The position numbers were made by a program, and so were the translations under genes. Under the pieces are notes generated by a model. It searched no databases. It was not told the origin of the DNA and was given only the letters and a program-made list of their open reading frames with translations. 64,000 nt of DNA. It comes from DASRJJ01 sp050730855 (lineage in GTDB: Bacteria; Patescibacteriota; Saccharimonadia; Saccharimonadales; UBA4665). Positions 1 to 6,742 of the stretch are shown here, piece after piece (the stretch's first letter is position 1; each line of letters starts with the position of its first letter). The DNA is taken from assembly GCA_050730855.1 (NCBI GenBank), contig JBOHNU010000001.1, forward strand, positions 276,144-340,143, read 5' to 3'.

Positions 1-157
1 CAACCTTTAGGGCTACGAAGAGCGACGATTTTGTAAGTTTTTGTTTTTGCCTTACTGTAACTAAATTACTACACTTGCCAAAAAAAGTCAATGCTTACGC
101 TTATACCGTCTGACACAAAAAGTTATACACAGGGATAAAAAATAAGCACAAAAGTTA

Positions 158-186
158 TTGACAGTAGCACTCTGGCTTTATATTAT
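158..186 (+). promoter_or_regulatory. Strong sigma70-type promoter
   Basis: A perfect TTGACA (158-163) is followed by a 17-base spacer and TATTAT (181-186). The predicted start is near 193, which is also the first base of a hairpin in the small-RNA candidate downstream. It is the best promoter match seen in the window. Confidence 0.75.
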
Positions 187-192
187 AGGGGT

Positions 193-342
193 AGCGCTTG
201 AATAAAAAAAGTGCTCAAAAACAAAAACGATCTCGAAACAACGGCTTCTCGCAAGCCGTTGTTCCATAAAACAGCAAACCAAAACTCTAAAGCAAAAAGT
301 ACACTAAGACCCGCTTGCCTACAAAGCGGGTCTTTACTTTTT
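193..342 (+). ncRNA. Candidate structured small RNA (unnamed)
   Basis: This stretch of about 150 bases lies between a near-consensus promoter and an intrinsic terminator and holds no convincing reading frame. Three hairpins are visible: AGCGCTT/AAGTGCT (193-199 with 209-215, one G-U pair), an 11-bp perfect stem with a 5-base loop (237-247 with 253-263), and the terminator stem (308-316 with 324-332). The bases between them are A-rich and look unpaired. It is not recognisable as 4.5S, tmRNA or 6S. It could instead be a leader of comM (start 368), but the terminator would stop transcripts before that gene. Confidence 0.55.
308..342 (+). terminator. Intrinsic terminator of the small-RNA candidate
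   Basis: A 9-bp stem, GACCCGCTT (308-316) with AAGCGGGTC (324-332), and a 7-base loop are followed by a T-rich tail at 333-342. It sits 26 bases before the comM start. Confidence 0.75.
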
Positions 343-367
343 AGCCATAAACCATTAAAAAGGTGGC

Positions 368-1912
368 ATGGGAAGACCGGCACACTCATTACTCTGCTCC
401 GGCATGGACGGTCTTAAAGTTAGTGCGGAATGCACGATCACGAACGGACTGCCCGGAATTGTGATCGTGGGTCTCGGCGGCAAAGCCGTAGACGAAGCAA
501 AAGAAAGAATTCGTAGCGCGTTTGGGTCTAGCAAAATAGAGTTTCCCAGGAGAAGGATAACGATAAACCTGGCTCCTGCCGATGTCCCTAAGGAGGGAAG
601 CAGTCTGGATCTTGTAATGGCGACCTCTATCCTGGCTGCAAGCGGTAAAACTACACAGGAGCTTCGGGACACCGACGCTTTTATAGGGGAACTCGGGTTG
701 GATGGTACGATCCGGCCAGTCAGGGGGATAATCGGAACTATCCTCGTAGGCAAAAAGCTGGGGATCGAAAGATTCTTCATTCCGGCGCAAAACATTGCTC
801 AGGCTCAGCTAATTCCCGGAGTCACCATAGTACCGATAAAAAATCTGCACCAACTGTTCGTAAACCTAAATAACGAGAATTACAAGCAGTTAGCCCCGAG
901 CAACTCACCAGTCCTCGCCACCAACTCACGTCCGTCACCAGCCAGGACAAATCTGCGAATGATGTCCGAGATCGTGGGGCAAGAGCAAGCAAAACGAGCT
1001 ATGGAAATAGTAGCCGCAGGCGGGCACAACATACTTCTAAGCGGTCCGCCCGGAACGGGTAAGACGATGCTGGCTCAGGCACTGTTAAGTATCCTTCCTG
1101 GCCTTACCACTGAAGAAATCCTCGAAGTCACTCACCTTCACAGCTTAAGCAGCAACAACTACGACGAACTCCTAACCCACCGCCCCTTTAGAGCGCCTCA
1201 CCATAGCGCAAGCCACACTGCCATTGTTGGAGGAGGCCACAGCCTAAAACCCGGCGAGATCAGCCTGAGTCATAGAGGCGTTCTCTTCTTTGACGAATTT
1301 CCTGAGTTCAGCCGAGTGGCGATTGAGAGTCTGCGCCAACCCCTTGAGAATAAACAAATAACAATATCGCGTATCAAGAGCAGCGCCACATACCCTACAA
1401 ACTTTATTTTTGTAGCAACGGCAAACCCCTGTCCTTGCGGCTACTTCGCAACCGATAAAACATGCCGGTGTTCGGCTCATCACATTGCGAAGTATAGGGG
1501 TAAATTATCGGGTCCCATTATCGATCGCATTGACCTTTTTGTACAGGTTGAGAACGTGGAGTATGCCAAACTTCTCGAACGCAAAAATAAGAACGACTTT
1601 GTCTCGGCCGAAGAAGCTATTCGCAATAGGGTTCACGGGGCTAGGAAACGCCAGGCTGTTCGGCTCGGCACCGCAGCCAAACTTAACGCGCACTTATCCA
1701 ATAGCGAACTTATAACCTTTGCCCAGCCAAGTCCTGATGCGAAGCAAATGCTCGACCAGGCCGCGAAAGCGATCGGTATTTCTGCTCGTGGCTATATGAA
1801 AATTGTCAAAGTGGCTCGCACGATTGCTGACTTGGACGAGGCCGATTCTATCGAAAGTGTTCATATAGCAGAGGCGCTTCAGTACCGGCATCGAGTACCC
1901 GAAATAGACTAA
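368..1912 (+). CDS. comM: ComM/YifB-type Mg-chelatase-like AAA+ ATPase
   Basis: Member of the YifB/ComM family, cytoplasmic hexameric helicases that promote branch migration during natural transformation. The N-terminal Lon-protease-like fold is clear (NGLPGIVIVGL near residues 26-36). The AAA+ core has Walker A GPPGTGKT (226-233), Walker B GVLFFDE (near 304-310) and the family's Cys-rich insert NPCPCGY. The C-terminal Mg_chelatase_C region is complete. At 514 aa the length is normal. The ATG at 368 follows AAGGTGG closely. In a cell with type IV pili it fits DNA uptake, since CPR bacteria are often predicted to be competent. It lies downstream of the small-RNA terminator and upstream of the infC promoter. 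Confidence 0.93.
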   Translation: MGRPAHSLLCSGMDGLKVSAECTITNGLPGIVIVGLGGKAVDEAKERIRSAFGSSKIEFPRRRITINLAPADVPKEGSSLDLVMATSILAASGKTTQELRDTDAFIGELGLDGTIRPVRGIIGTILVGKKLGIERFFIPAQNIAQAQLIPGVTIVPIKNLHQLFVNLNNENYKQLAPSNSPVLATNSRPSPARTNLRMMSEIVGQEQAKRAMEIVAAGGHNILLSGPPGTGKTMLAQALLSILPGLTTEEILEVTHLHSLSSNNYDELLTHRPFRAPHHSASHTAIVGGGHSLKPGEISLSHRGVLFFDEFPEFSRVAIESLRQPLENKQITISRIKSSATYPTNFIFVATANPCPCGYFATDKTCRCSAHHIAKYRGKLSGPIIDRIDLFVQVENVEYAKLLERKNKNDFVSAEEAIRNRVHGARKRQAVRLGTAAKLNAHLSNSELITFAQPSPDAKQMLDQAAKAIGISARGYMKIVKVARTIADLDEADSIESVHIAEALQYRHRVPEID

Positions 1913-1918
1913 ACCTGC

Positions 1919-1947
1919 TTGACCCCTGTTGCTACGTCTGCTAAAAT
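1919..1947 (+). promoter_or_regulatory. Promoter of infC-rpmI-rplT
   Basis: TTGACC (1919-1924), a 17-base spacer and TAAAAT (1942-1947) predict a start near 1954. This leaves a 5' leader of about 26 bases before the infC start codon. Confidence 0.65.
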
Positions 1948-1979
1948 AGCATAATAAAACAACGTAAAGGAGCTGTAGT

Positions 1980-2510
1980 ATTAGCAAATTCACGCGCCTG
2001 AACCAGGACATTCGGGCTCCACAACTGCGAGTGATTGACCAGGACGGTAATCAGCTTGGTATATTGTCTCGTTCAGAAGCTCTTCAGGCTGCGGTCGACC
2101 AAGATCTAGATTTGGTCGAAATATCACCAGATGCTTCGCCACCAGTTGCGAAAATAGTAGATTGGGGCAAGTACAACTACCAGAAAACCAAGCAGATTCA
2201 GAAAAGTAAACGTGGCGCAAAGGTTCTAGACGTCAAGCAAATGCGCTTTGGGCTAAAAATTAGCGACCACGATCTGGGCGTGAAATTGAGAAAGGTGGTA
2301 AACTTTCTGGAAGCTGGCCACAAAGTTAAGATAACCATTTTTTATCGTGGCCGCGAACTTGCCCACAAAGAAATAGGATTTAAACTAGCCGAAAAAATCA
2401 TAGGTGATTTTGGAGAAACAATCGTTGTAGATCAAACACCGCAGTTTGCCGGAAAACAGCTTAATTTTGTCATAAGGAGCAGTAACAATGCCAAAGCTAA
2501 AAACACATAG
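1980..2510 (+). CDS. infC: Translation initiation factor IF-3, AUU start
   Basis: IF-3 binds the 30S subunit, checks the start codon and initiator tRNA, and blocks subunit joining. The conserved N-terminus RLNQDIRAPQLRVID is encoded upstream of the first in-frame GTG (2031), so that GTG cannot be the true start. Reading back, the frame reaches ATT at 1980, seven bases after a strong AAAGGAG (1966-1972), with no ATG, GTG or TTG that restores the N-terminus. The protein is then 176 aa, a normal length. AUU is the start codon used by E. coli infC, where it lets IF-3 repress its own mRNA. The stop overlaps rpmI by 23 bases. Confidence 0.92.
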   Translation: MSKFTRLNQDIRAPQLRVIDQDGNQLGILSRSEALQAAVDQDLDLVEISPDASPPVAKIVDWGKYNYQKTKQIQKSKRGAKVLDVKQMRFGLKISDHDLGVKLRKVVNFLEAGHKVKITIFYRGRELAHKEIGFKLAEKIIGDFGETIVVDQTPQFAGKQLNFVIRSSNNAKAKNT

Positions 2511-2682
2511 CGGCACCAAGGATCGCGTTCGTATCAGTAAAAACGGTCGGGTCAGAGTCCGCCACTCACACGCCAGCCACTTCCTTCAGAAGAAAACCGG
2601 TTCGCGCAAGCGCAAGCTCGCCGGCCTCGACACACTTTCTGGGGCAAATCAAAAAACAATTAAGCAACGACTAGGGGTCTAA
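2488..2682 (+). CDS. rpmI: 50S ribosomal protein bL35
   Basis: A 64-aa, very basic protein with the L35 signature: an N-terminal PKLKTHSGTKDR stretch and the central HASHFLQKKTGSRKRKL region. It assembles into the large subunit near 23S domain II. The start (2488) lies inside the end of infC, behind AGGAGC, so translation is probably coupled. rplT follows one base after its stop, giving the classical infC-rpmI-rplT order. Confidence 0.95.
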   Translation: MPKLKTHSGTKDRVRISKNGRVRVRHSHASHFLQKKTGSRKRKLAGLDTLSGANQKTIKQRLGV

Positions 2683-2683
2683 A

Positions 2684-3028
2684 ATGCGTATTAAGCGAGG
2701 AGTTACGGCTCAACAAAAACATCGAAAAATACGGCGCGCCACTAAGGGCATGCAGCTTTCACACCGCTCAAGCATAAAGAGGGGGCGTCAGGCTATAATC
2801 AAGGCTCTGCAGTTTGCAACAAGGGATCGGCGTAACCGCAAACGCACCTTTAGAGAGCTTTGGAACTCACGGATTAACGCCGCCGCCCGACAACACGGGC
2901 TTACATACAGCACCTTGATTAACGGTCTTAAGGAAGCAAATATTCAACTCGATCGCAAAATCTTGAGCGAGCTTGCAGTGAATGAACCGGCCGCATTTGA
3001 ATCGGTCGCAAAAGCTATCGCAAAGTAA
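2684..3028 (+). CDS. rplT: 50S ribosomal protein bL20
   Basis: A 114-aa protein of typical L20 length. The basic N-terminal extension (RIKRGVTAQQKHRKI) and the globular RNA-binding part with RDRRNRKRTFRELWNSRINAA are both present. L20 is an early assembly protein on 23S rRNA and in many bacteria represses this operon by binding its mRNA. The leader here is short and no clear L20 mimic structure was seen. It is the last gene of the operon, followed by a shared terminator. Confidence 0.95.
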   Translation: MRIKRGVTAQQKHRKIRRATKGMQLSHRSSIKRGRQAIIKALQFATRDRRNRKRTFRELWNSRINAAARQHGLTYSTLINGLKEANIQLDRKILSELAVNEPAAFESVAKAIAK

Positions 3029-3046
3029 ACATCGGTCATTCCCAGT

Positions 3047-3075
3047 AAAAAACGACCCCTCAGGGGTCGTTTTTT
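3047..3075. terminator. Bidirectional terminator between rplT and rnpB
   Basis: ACGACCCC (3052-3059), a TCA loop and GGGGTCGT (3063-3070) are flanked by A5 on the left and T6 on the right. The hairpin therefore works in both directions, ending rplT on the plus strand and rnpB on the minus strand. Confidence 0.85.
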
Positions 3076-3076
3076 A

Positions 3077-3428
3077 AGCCAGGTAATCCGTAAGCCGGGT
3101 TCTGTTTTAGCCGATCATCTATCTAGCCCTAGTGTTGCCACTAGGGTCAAGCGGATACCGATAAATTCGAGCGGGAAACCATATTGAACTTATCACCTTG
3201 CAGCAGGCAGGGTTTACCATTTTACAACGTCACCGCTGTAAACTATGGGCTCTTACCCCACGCTTTTCACCCTTATCTCATTGTTAATAATACAATGGGA
3301 GGTATTGTTTCTGTGGCACTTTCCCTAGGGTCGCCCCCGGTTGCCGTTAGCAACTGCCCTTCCCTTTGCTGCCCGGACTTTCCTCCTTCAAGCTAAAGCT
3401 TAAAGGCGATCAGCCGATTTCTGGCTAC
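3077..3428 (-). ncRNA. rnpB: RNase P RNA, type A-like
   Basis: This is the catalytic RNA that trims tRNA 5' leaders. On the minus strand the 5' region carries the universal GAGGAAAGTCCGGGC element (about 3379-3393), and the 3' end carries ACAGAACCCGGCTTA (about 3092-3106), both hallmarks of bacterial RNase P RNA. The 5' AGCCAG and 3' CTGGCT ends pair to form P1. A TATAAT (minus strand, plus 3434-3439) lies just upstream. The length of about 350 nt is normal. Exact ends are inferred from P1, the -10 box and the terminator. Confidence 0.93.
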
Positions 3429-3459
3429 TTTTTATTATACCATTAGTGTCTTAATAAAG

Positions 3460-4254
3460 CTACCGCTTAGCTCCGAGCGCTTCGTCGAGAGTTTCGTTTA
3501 CAGCTTTGTCGGCCAACTTGTTCATTTCTCTTGGGACATGCTTAAAGTTGACTATATGGAAACGCTTGGCTAAATCCTTAATGGCGGCGTGTATCGGCCA
3601 CAAATCCCTATTTCTTACCTTATAAACGCCAGACATATGGTTCACCACAAGCAAGCTATCGAGGTAAACGTAAAGCTCCCTAATCCCGAGATTCAACGCC
3701 TCTTCTAGACCAAACTTAACAGCCTGGTACTCAGCCTGGTTGTTTGTAGTAATTCCTAAGTACGTACCCTTTTTAACAACAACTCTGTCGTCCATATCTA
3801 GGATTACGAAGCCGCTAGCTGATGGACCAGGGTTACCCCTTGAGCCTCCGTCAGCAAAAAGCTTCGCTTTTGTCATGAACATTGTTGATTTGTCTACACT
3901 TTTACCGTCCCGCTCTTCGGGAGTGAAATTAAAGTGCAGAACTTTAATGGGCATATCAGCTTCCAATTTTCTTGAATAAAAAAGCGAGAATGCTTTTAGT
4001 AGTTTCTGCGGGTTCTCGAACCCTTGCCTATCGAGTTCCGCTTGGGTGAGCTCATTTATCTGTTTTTCCACAATTTTAGTTATCTGGACGACGCCTATAA
4101 CCTTCCAAGAATCGGGCTTGCTGGGGCTGACCTTGTCGACCAACTTAACTGCATCGTTAACTGATAGATCTTTGTCATCAAAAAGGCGCCATGTAGTACG
4201 CTTGCCGCCCAGAATCGACTGAGCCTCGGCGTGATTTACTTTTAGCATTTTCAT
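3460..4254 (-). CDS. ASCH-like domain fused to RNase HI
   Basis: The C-terminal half (about 128-262) is a complete RNase HI domain that cuts the RNA strand of RNA-DNA hybrids. All four metal-binding acidic residues are visible: D135 in LFADGGSRGNPGP, E175 in NNQAEYQ, D199 in YVYLDS and D249 in NKLADKA. The N-terminal part (about 1-115) resembles the ASCH domain, a PUA-like RNA-binding fold: GGKRTTWRL, a 'ND.VKLV' strand, then VIGVVQITKI and an acidic helix starting ELTQAELDRQGF. The fusion is unusual, because RNase HI normally carries no domain or a caulimovirus-type hybrid-binding domain. The start codon lies 7 bases after an extended -10 (TGTTATACT), so the mRNA may be leaderless. Confidence 0.85.
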   Translation of the reverse strand: MKMLKVNHAEAQSILGGKRTTWRLFDDKDLSVNDAVKLVDKVSPSKPDSWKVIGVVQITKIVEKQINELTQAELDRQGFENPQKLLKAFSLFYSRKLEADMPIKVLHFNFTPEERDGKSVDKSTMFMTKAKLFADGGSRGNPGPSASGFVILDMDDRVVVKKGTYLGITTNNQAEYQAVKFGLEEALNLGIRELYVYLDSLLVVNHMSGVYKVRNRDLWPIHAAIKDLAKRFHIVNFKHVPREMNKLADKAVNETLDEALGAKR

Positions 4255-4287
4255 CTTGTTCAGTATAACAGAAAGGGGCTACTAATT

Positions 4288-4363
4288 TGGTCGGGGTGAC
4301 AGGACTTGAACCTGCGACCTCACGGCCCCCAGCCGTACGCGCTACCAACTGCGCTACACCCCG
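4288..4363 (-). tRNA. tRNA-Pro(GGG)
   Basis: Full cloverleaf with acceptor CGGGGTG/CACCCCG, T-arm GCAGG-TTCAAGT-CCTGT and anticodon loop CTGGGGG (anticodon GGG). The discriminator is A and CCA is encoded. The 5' end is only six bases from the 6S-like RNA, so the two are probably one transcript separated by RNase P. Confidence 0.93.
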
Positions 4364-4369
4364 ACAATA

Positions 4370-4497
4370 GCTGGTGGCCGATGTGATTAACCTGGCTTTA
4401 ATCCCAGGTGGGTGCTCTCACGTATTGGCCAAACCAATAAAAATATTGAGCTCCCTTTGTATCAACTATTCAGATAACCATCGTTCGACCATCCAGC
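4370..4497 (-). ncRNA. ssrS: 6S-like (SsrS) RNA candidate
   Basis: 6S RNA binds sigma70 RNA polymerase by imitating an open promoter. On the minus strand a TATAAT (plus 4504-4509) precedes a transcript whose 5' GCTGGATGGTCG pairs with the 3' CGGCCACCAGC over 11 bp with one bulged A, forming a closing stem. Inside lie a large bubble, a long irregular terminal hairpin (GGGAGCTC against GAGAGCACCC, capped by ATTGG/CCAAT), and on the 3' bubble strand a small hairpin ACCTGG/CCAGGT. This is the arrangement of 6S RNA, and the small 3' hairpin matches the E. coli one in position. At about 128 nt it is shorter than most 6S RNAs. No primary-sequence search was possible. Confidence 0.6.
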
Positions 4498-4524
4498 AAC
4501 CGTATTATACCTCTAATTGTCTGG

Positions 4525-5151
4525 CTAGCGAAGTAAAAACGTAAAAATGGCCTGTGCAATGCTGGTTATTATCGGCCCGATGACGGGAATGAACAGCAAT
4601 ACAAAAATTATAATCGCAATGAGTCCGGCGCTTTCGATCATCATCATTACTCTACGTAGGCCATCTGGCGCAAAAGCGTACAGCAGTCTCGACCCGTCCA
4701 GCGGCGGAAAGGGTATCATATTAAATACGAAAAACACGATGTTTACATACACAAAAAGCTCGATTACGCCGTACGCAAAACCGGCATCAGCACCAAATAT
4801 CCGACCCAGGACTGCGGCAGCGGCCGCCAGAGCCAAGTTCGTAAACGGCCCGGCCAGGCCAATAAGCGCTGTGCCGAACTCTTCGAACTTAACCCGCTCG
4901 GGATTTATCGGCACTGGCTTAGCAATAAATATGGGTGGTAAATGCAGCAATAGCAGTACTATGGGCAGGAGCACAGTCAAAAAAATATCCACGTGCTTGA
5001 AAGGGTTTAGGGAAAGCCTGCCCTCCTCCTGGGCGGTGGAGTCTCCTAGCATATGAGCCACATACGCATGCATGGCCTCATGGGCAGCGATAGACACAAG
5101 AATAATCACGGCAACAATTGCAATATCCGCCACAGTAAGTCCAGCTAGCAT
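4525..5151 (-). CDS. Site-2-protease-type membrane metalloprotease (M50B)
   Basis: A 208-aa integral membrane protein with about five hydrophobic segments. It has the zinc motif HEAMH (residues 24-28) within the first helices and the third-ligand motif NMIPFPPLDG near residue 150. Both are diagnostic of M50 family intramembrane proteases, here the short form without a PDZ domain. Such enzymes cut membrane-bound regulatory proteins, and the substrate is unknown. The start at 5151 is 7 bases downstream of the extended -10 TGCTATACT, which predicts a leaderless transcript. Confidence 0.9.
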   Translation of the reverse strand: MLAGLTVADIAIVAVIILVSIAAHEAMHAYVAHMLGDSTAQEEGRLSLNPFKHVDIFLTVLLPIVLLLLHLPPIFIAKPVPINPERVKFEEFGTALIGLAGPFTNLALAAAAAVLGRIFGADAGFAYGVIELFVYVNIVFFVFNMIPFPPLDGSRLLYAFAPDGLRRVMMMIESAGLIAIIIFVLLFIPVIGPIITSIAQAIFTFLLR

Positions 5152-5175
5152 AGGCTACAGTATAGCAGACCGAAG

Positions 5176-5204
5176 TTGACTTACAGATTAAAAACAGCTA
5201 AAAT
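5176..5204 (+). promoter_or_regulatory. Promoter of rpmB
   Basis: TTGACT (5176-5181), a 17-base spacer and TAAAAT (5199-5204) lie 34 bases upstream of the rpmB start, which is preceded by the ribosome-binding site AGGAG. Confidence 0.7.
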
Positions 5205-5238
5205 ATAGTTCAATTGCAATTCAACCTAGGAGTTTAGT

Positions 5239-5439
5239 ATGCGCATTTGCGACATTACCGGAAAAGGCAAGCAGTTTGGCAATAACGTGAGTTTCTCACA
5301 GCGCCACACTAAAAAAGTATGGCTCCCCAACCTGCAGACAAAGACGCTTACTGTTGACGGCAAAAAAGTCCGTCTAAGGGTGAGCACCCAGGCAATCCGT
5401 ACCCTGAAGAAAAAGGGTCTGATTACTAGCGCATCCTAG
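5239..5439 (+). CDS. rpmB: 50S ribosomal protein bL28
   Basis: A 66-aa basic protein with L28 features: an N-terminal C-I-T-GKG block, the NNVSFSQRHTKK.W.PNL motif and a C-terminal STQAIRTLKKKG. It binds 23S rRNA near the E-site. Only one Cys (C4) is present, so this is the zinc-free form. Monocistronic, with its own promoter and a hairpin terminator. Confidence 0.95.
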   Translation: MRICDITGKGKQFGNNVSFSQRHTKKVWLPNLQTKTLTVDGKKVRLRVSTQAIRTLKKKGLITSAS

Positions 5440-5466
5440 CTACAAGTAGTTACACTGCTCGGCAAT

Positions 5467-5497
5467 AACTGGTTATCCTTCGAGGATAACCAGTTTT
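5467..5497. terminator. Shared hairpin terminator (rpmB and MBL-fold gene)
   Basis: A 13-bp perfect stem (5467-5479 with 5483-5495) with a 3-base TCG loop is followed by TTTTG on the plus strand. It covers the stop codon of the minus-strand gene ending at 5473, so it probably serves both convergent genes. Confidence 0.7.
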
Positions 5498-6096
5498 GTT
5501 ATGCCGTCGCTAAGACTCTCTGGCTTGGGCTTGAACCGGGCGGTTGTCTCCTTTACCTCCATCGACAGTGTTTTTAGTGCCTCTTCGAGCGATTGCTGGG
5601 GTACTGGATAATTAAGGCTGGGGTTGGCGTAATAGGTCGGCACGACTACTTTTGGCTCGATTTTCTTAATCAGCTTCAGCGCGCCGACAGGGTCAAGAGT
5701 AAAGCCATTGCCGCCTACTGGCACGAGCATAATATCAACCATACCAATCATCTCGAGTTGCTTATCCGTAAGGTCTGAATAAATATGTCCGACGGCCAGT
5801 ATCCTTACGTCTTCTACTACTAACTTATATATGGTAGCTGAACGATTGGTCTCGTTCTCTAAATGTGACCTTGCGGGTATGCCGTAGATTGAAATGCCAG
5901 AAATCTCATATTCACCAGGCTGGTCTACGAGCAGTCGCGCTTCGGGATGGCTCGAGTGACTGCCAGAAAAAAGCAAGATGTCATCTTTTTTGGATACTGA
6001 TTTTCCTCCTAAGTCGGCTAGGTTATCGTCGATAACAACCCTTGAGTGTTTGGTGGTAATAGTAACGCAGTTTGCGCCGTGATACTGGATTTCCAT
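5473..6096 (-). CDS. Degenerate metallo-beta-lactamase-fold protein (UlaG-like)
   Basis: A 207-aa cytoplasmic protein with the repeated beta-strand pattern of the Zn-hydrolase/UlaG branch: an N-terminal YHGANCVTI strand, GEYEISG and a C-terminal KPESLSDGITKLVILE. The canonical HxHxDH is absent. The equivalent loop reads SGSHSSHPEA, and other metal ligands are replaced as well. It may have lost hydrolase activity or use other ligands. The start is preceded by AAGGAA. The neighbouring winged-helix gene ends 20 bases upstream and the two may form one unit. Function unknown. Confidence 0.7.
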   Translation of the reverse strand: MEIQYHGANCVTITTKHSRVVIDDNLADLGGKSVSKKDDILLFSGSHSSHPEARLLVDQPGEYEISGISIYGIPARSHLENETNRSATIYKLVVEDVRILAVGHIYSDLTDKQLEMIGMVDIMLVPVGGNGFTLDPVGALKLIKKIEPKVVVPTYYANPSLNYPVPQQSLEEALKTLSMEVKETTARFKPKPESLSDGITKLVILEG

Positions 6097-6116
6097 TGCT
6101 TTCCTTACTACTTACG

Positions 6117-6716
6117 TTATGAAATTGTGCCGCTTTTATCGATTATCACCTGCTTTTTGGCCGCCAACACAGTAGTGATAAATCTATCTTTTACCTGGCG
6201 CCTGTAGCTAAACTCTTCCGCGGTCATCAGAGCATAACGAACTTCTTTACCTTCCTGCTCTTCGGTGTCCTTAATAAACTTTTGCAGTGCGTGCTGGTTA
6301 ATGTCGCCAACCAGCAAAAAGTCAACGCCACTACTCTCATCGCGGGTAAACTGTCCGGTGTACAGCGCCGCCACTACGTTACCCAGGGCTTTAATTTTCT
6401 CGCGCTCTGAGGCTGTCTTACCACTGGCTTTTAACGACCCGGTTGCCTCGCCACTACTCCCGAACTGCCCAAAAATAGCCCGCAACGGTTGGTAAAATTC
6501 GTACGACTGGTTTACTTCATAGTAAAGCCGGTTATTGGTGTTGTCGGAGGAAATAATCCCTATGCTAAGCAAATTCGCCAGTTCCCTACGCACGGAATTA
6601 ATCTGTTCGTCGATTTTTCTGGTTATTTCCCTGACATAAAACGACCGGTTGGGGTTACTGCAAAAAAGCTGTAACAATTTAACCCTGGTTTTAGACCCGA
6701 AGAGTTGCTCAATCAT
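6117..6716 (-). CDS. Winged-helix regulator with C-terminal nucleotidyltransferase-like region
   Basis: Residues 1-75 form a clear winged helix: FGSKTRVKLLQLF, then FYVREITRKID as the recognition region, then IISSDNTNNRLYYEVN as the wing. The C-terminal half (about 100-199) has the GVDFLLVGDIN core that resembles a nucleotidyltransferase (MNT-like) fold, but the catalytic DxD is not convincing. Proteins of this design are common in CPR and archaea and are annotated as transcriptional regulators. The start codon is exactly 6 bases after the extended -10 TGCTACAAT, so the mRNA is predicted to be leaderless. The regulated genes are unknown. Confidence 0.65.
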   Translation of the reverse strand: MIEQLFGSKTRVKLLQLFCSNPNRSFYVREITRKIDEQINSVRRELANLLSIGIISSDNTNNRLYYEVNQSYEFYQPLRAIFGQFGSSGEATGSLKASGKTASEREKIKALGNVVAALYTGQFTRDESSGVDFLLVGDINQHALQKFIKDTEEQEGKEVRYALMTAEEFSYRRQVKDRFITTVLAAKKQVIIDKSGTIS

Positions 6717-6742
6717 AGTTTTATTGTAGCAAATATAGTTAC

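Noticed and set aside
123..131. TTATACACA, a match to the DnaA-box consensus near the window start
   Set aside because: Only one good box is present in the neighbourhood and no AT-rich unwinding repeats or dnaA/dnaN genes, so an origin cannot be supported.
183..417. Overlapping 68-codon frames on both strands
   Set aside because: They cross the terminator and the comM start, have no ribosome-binding site and show no protein-like pattern; the region is better explained as a structured RNA.
3184..3396. A 70-codon plus-strand frame
   Set aside because: It lies wholly inside rnpB on the opposite strand.
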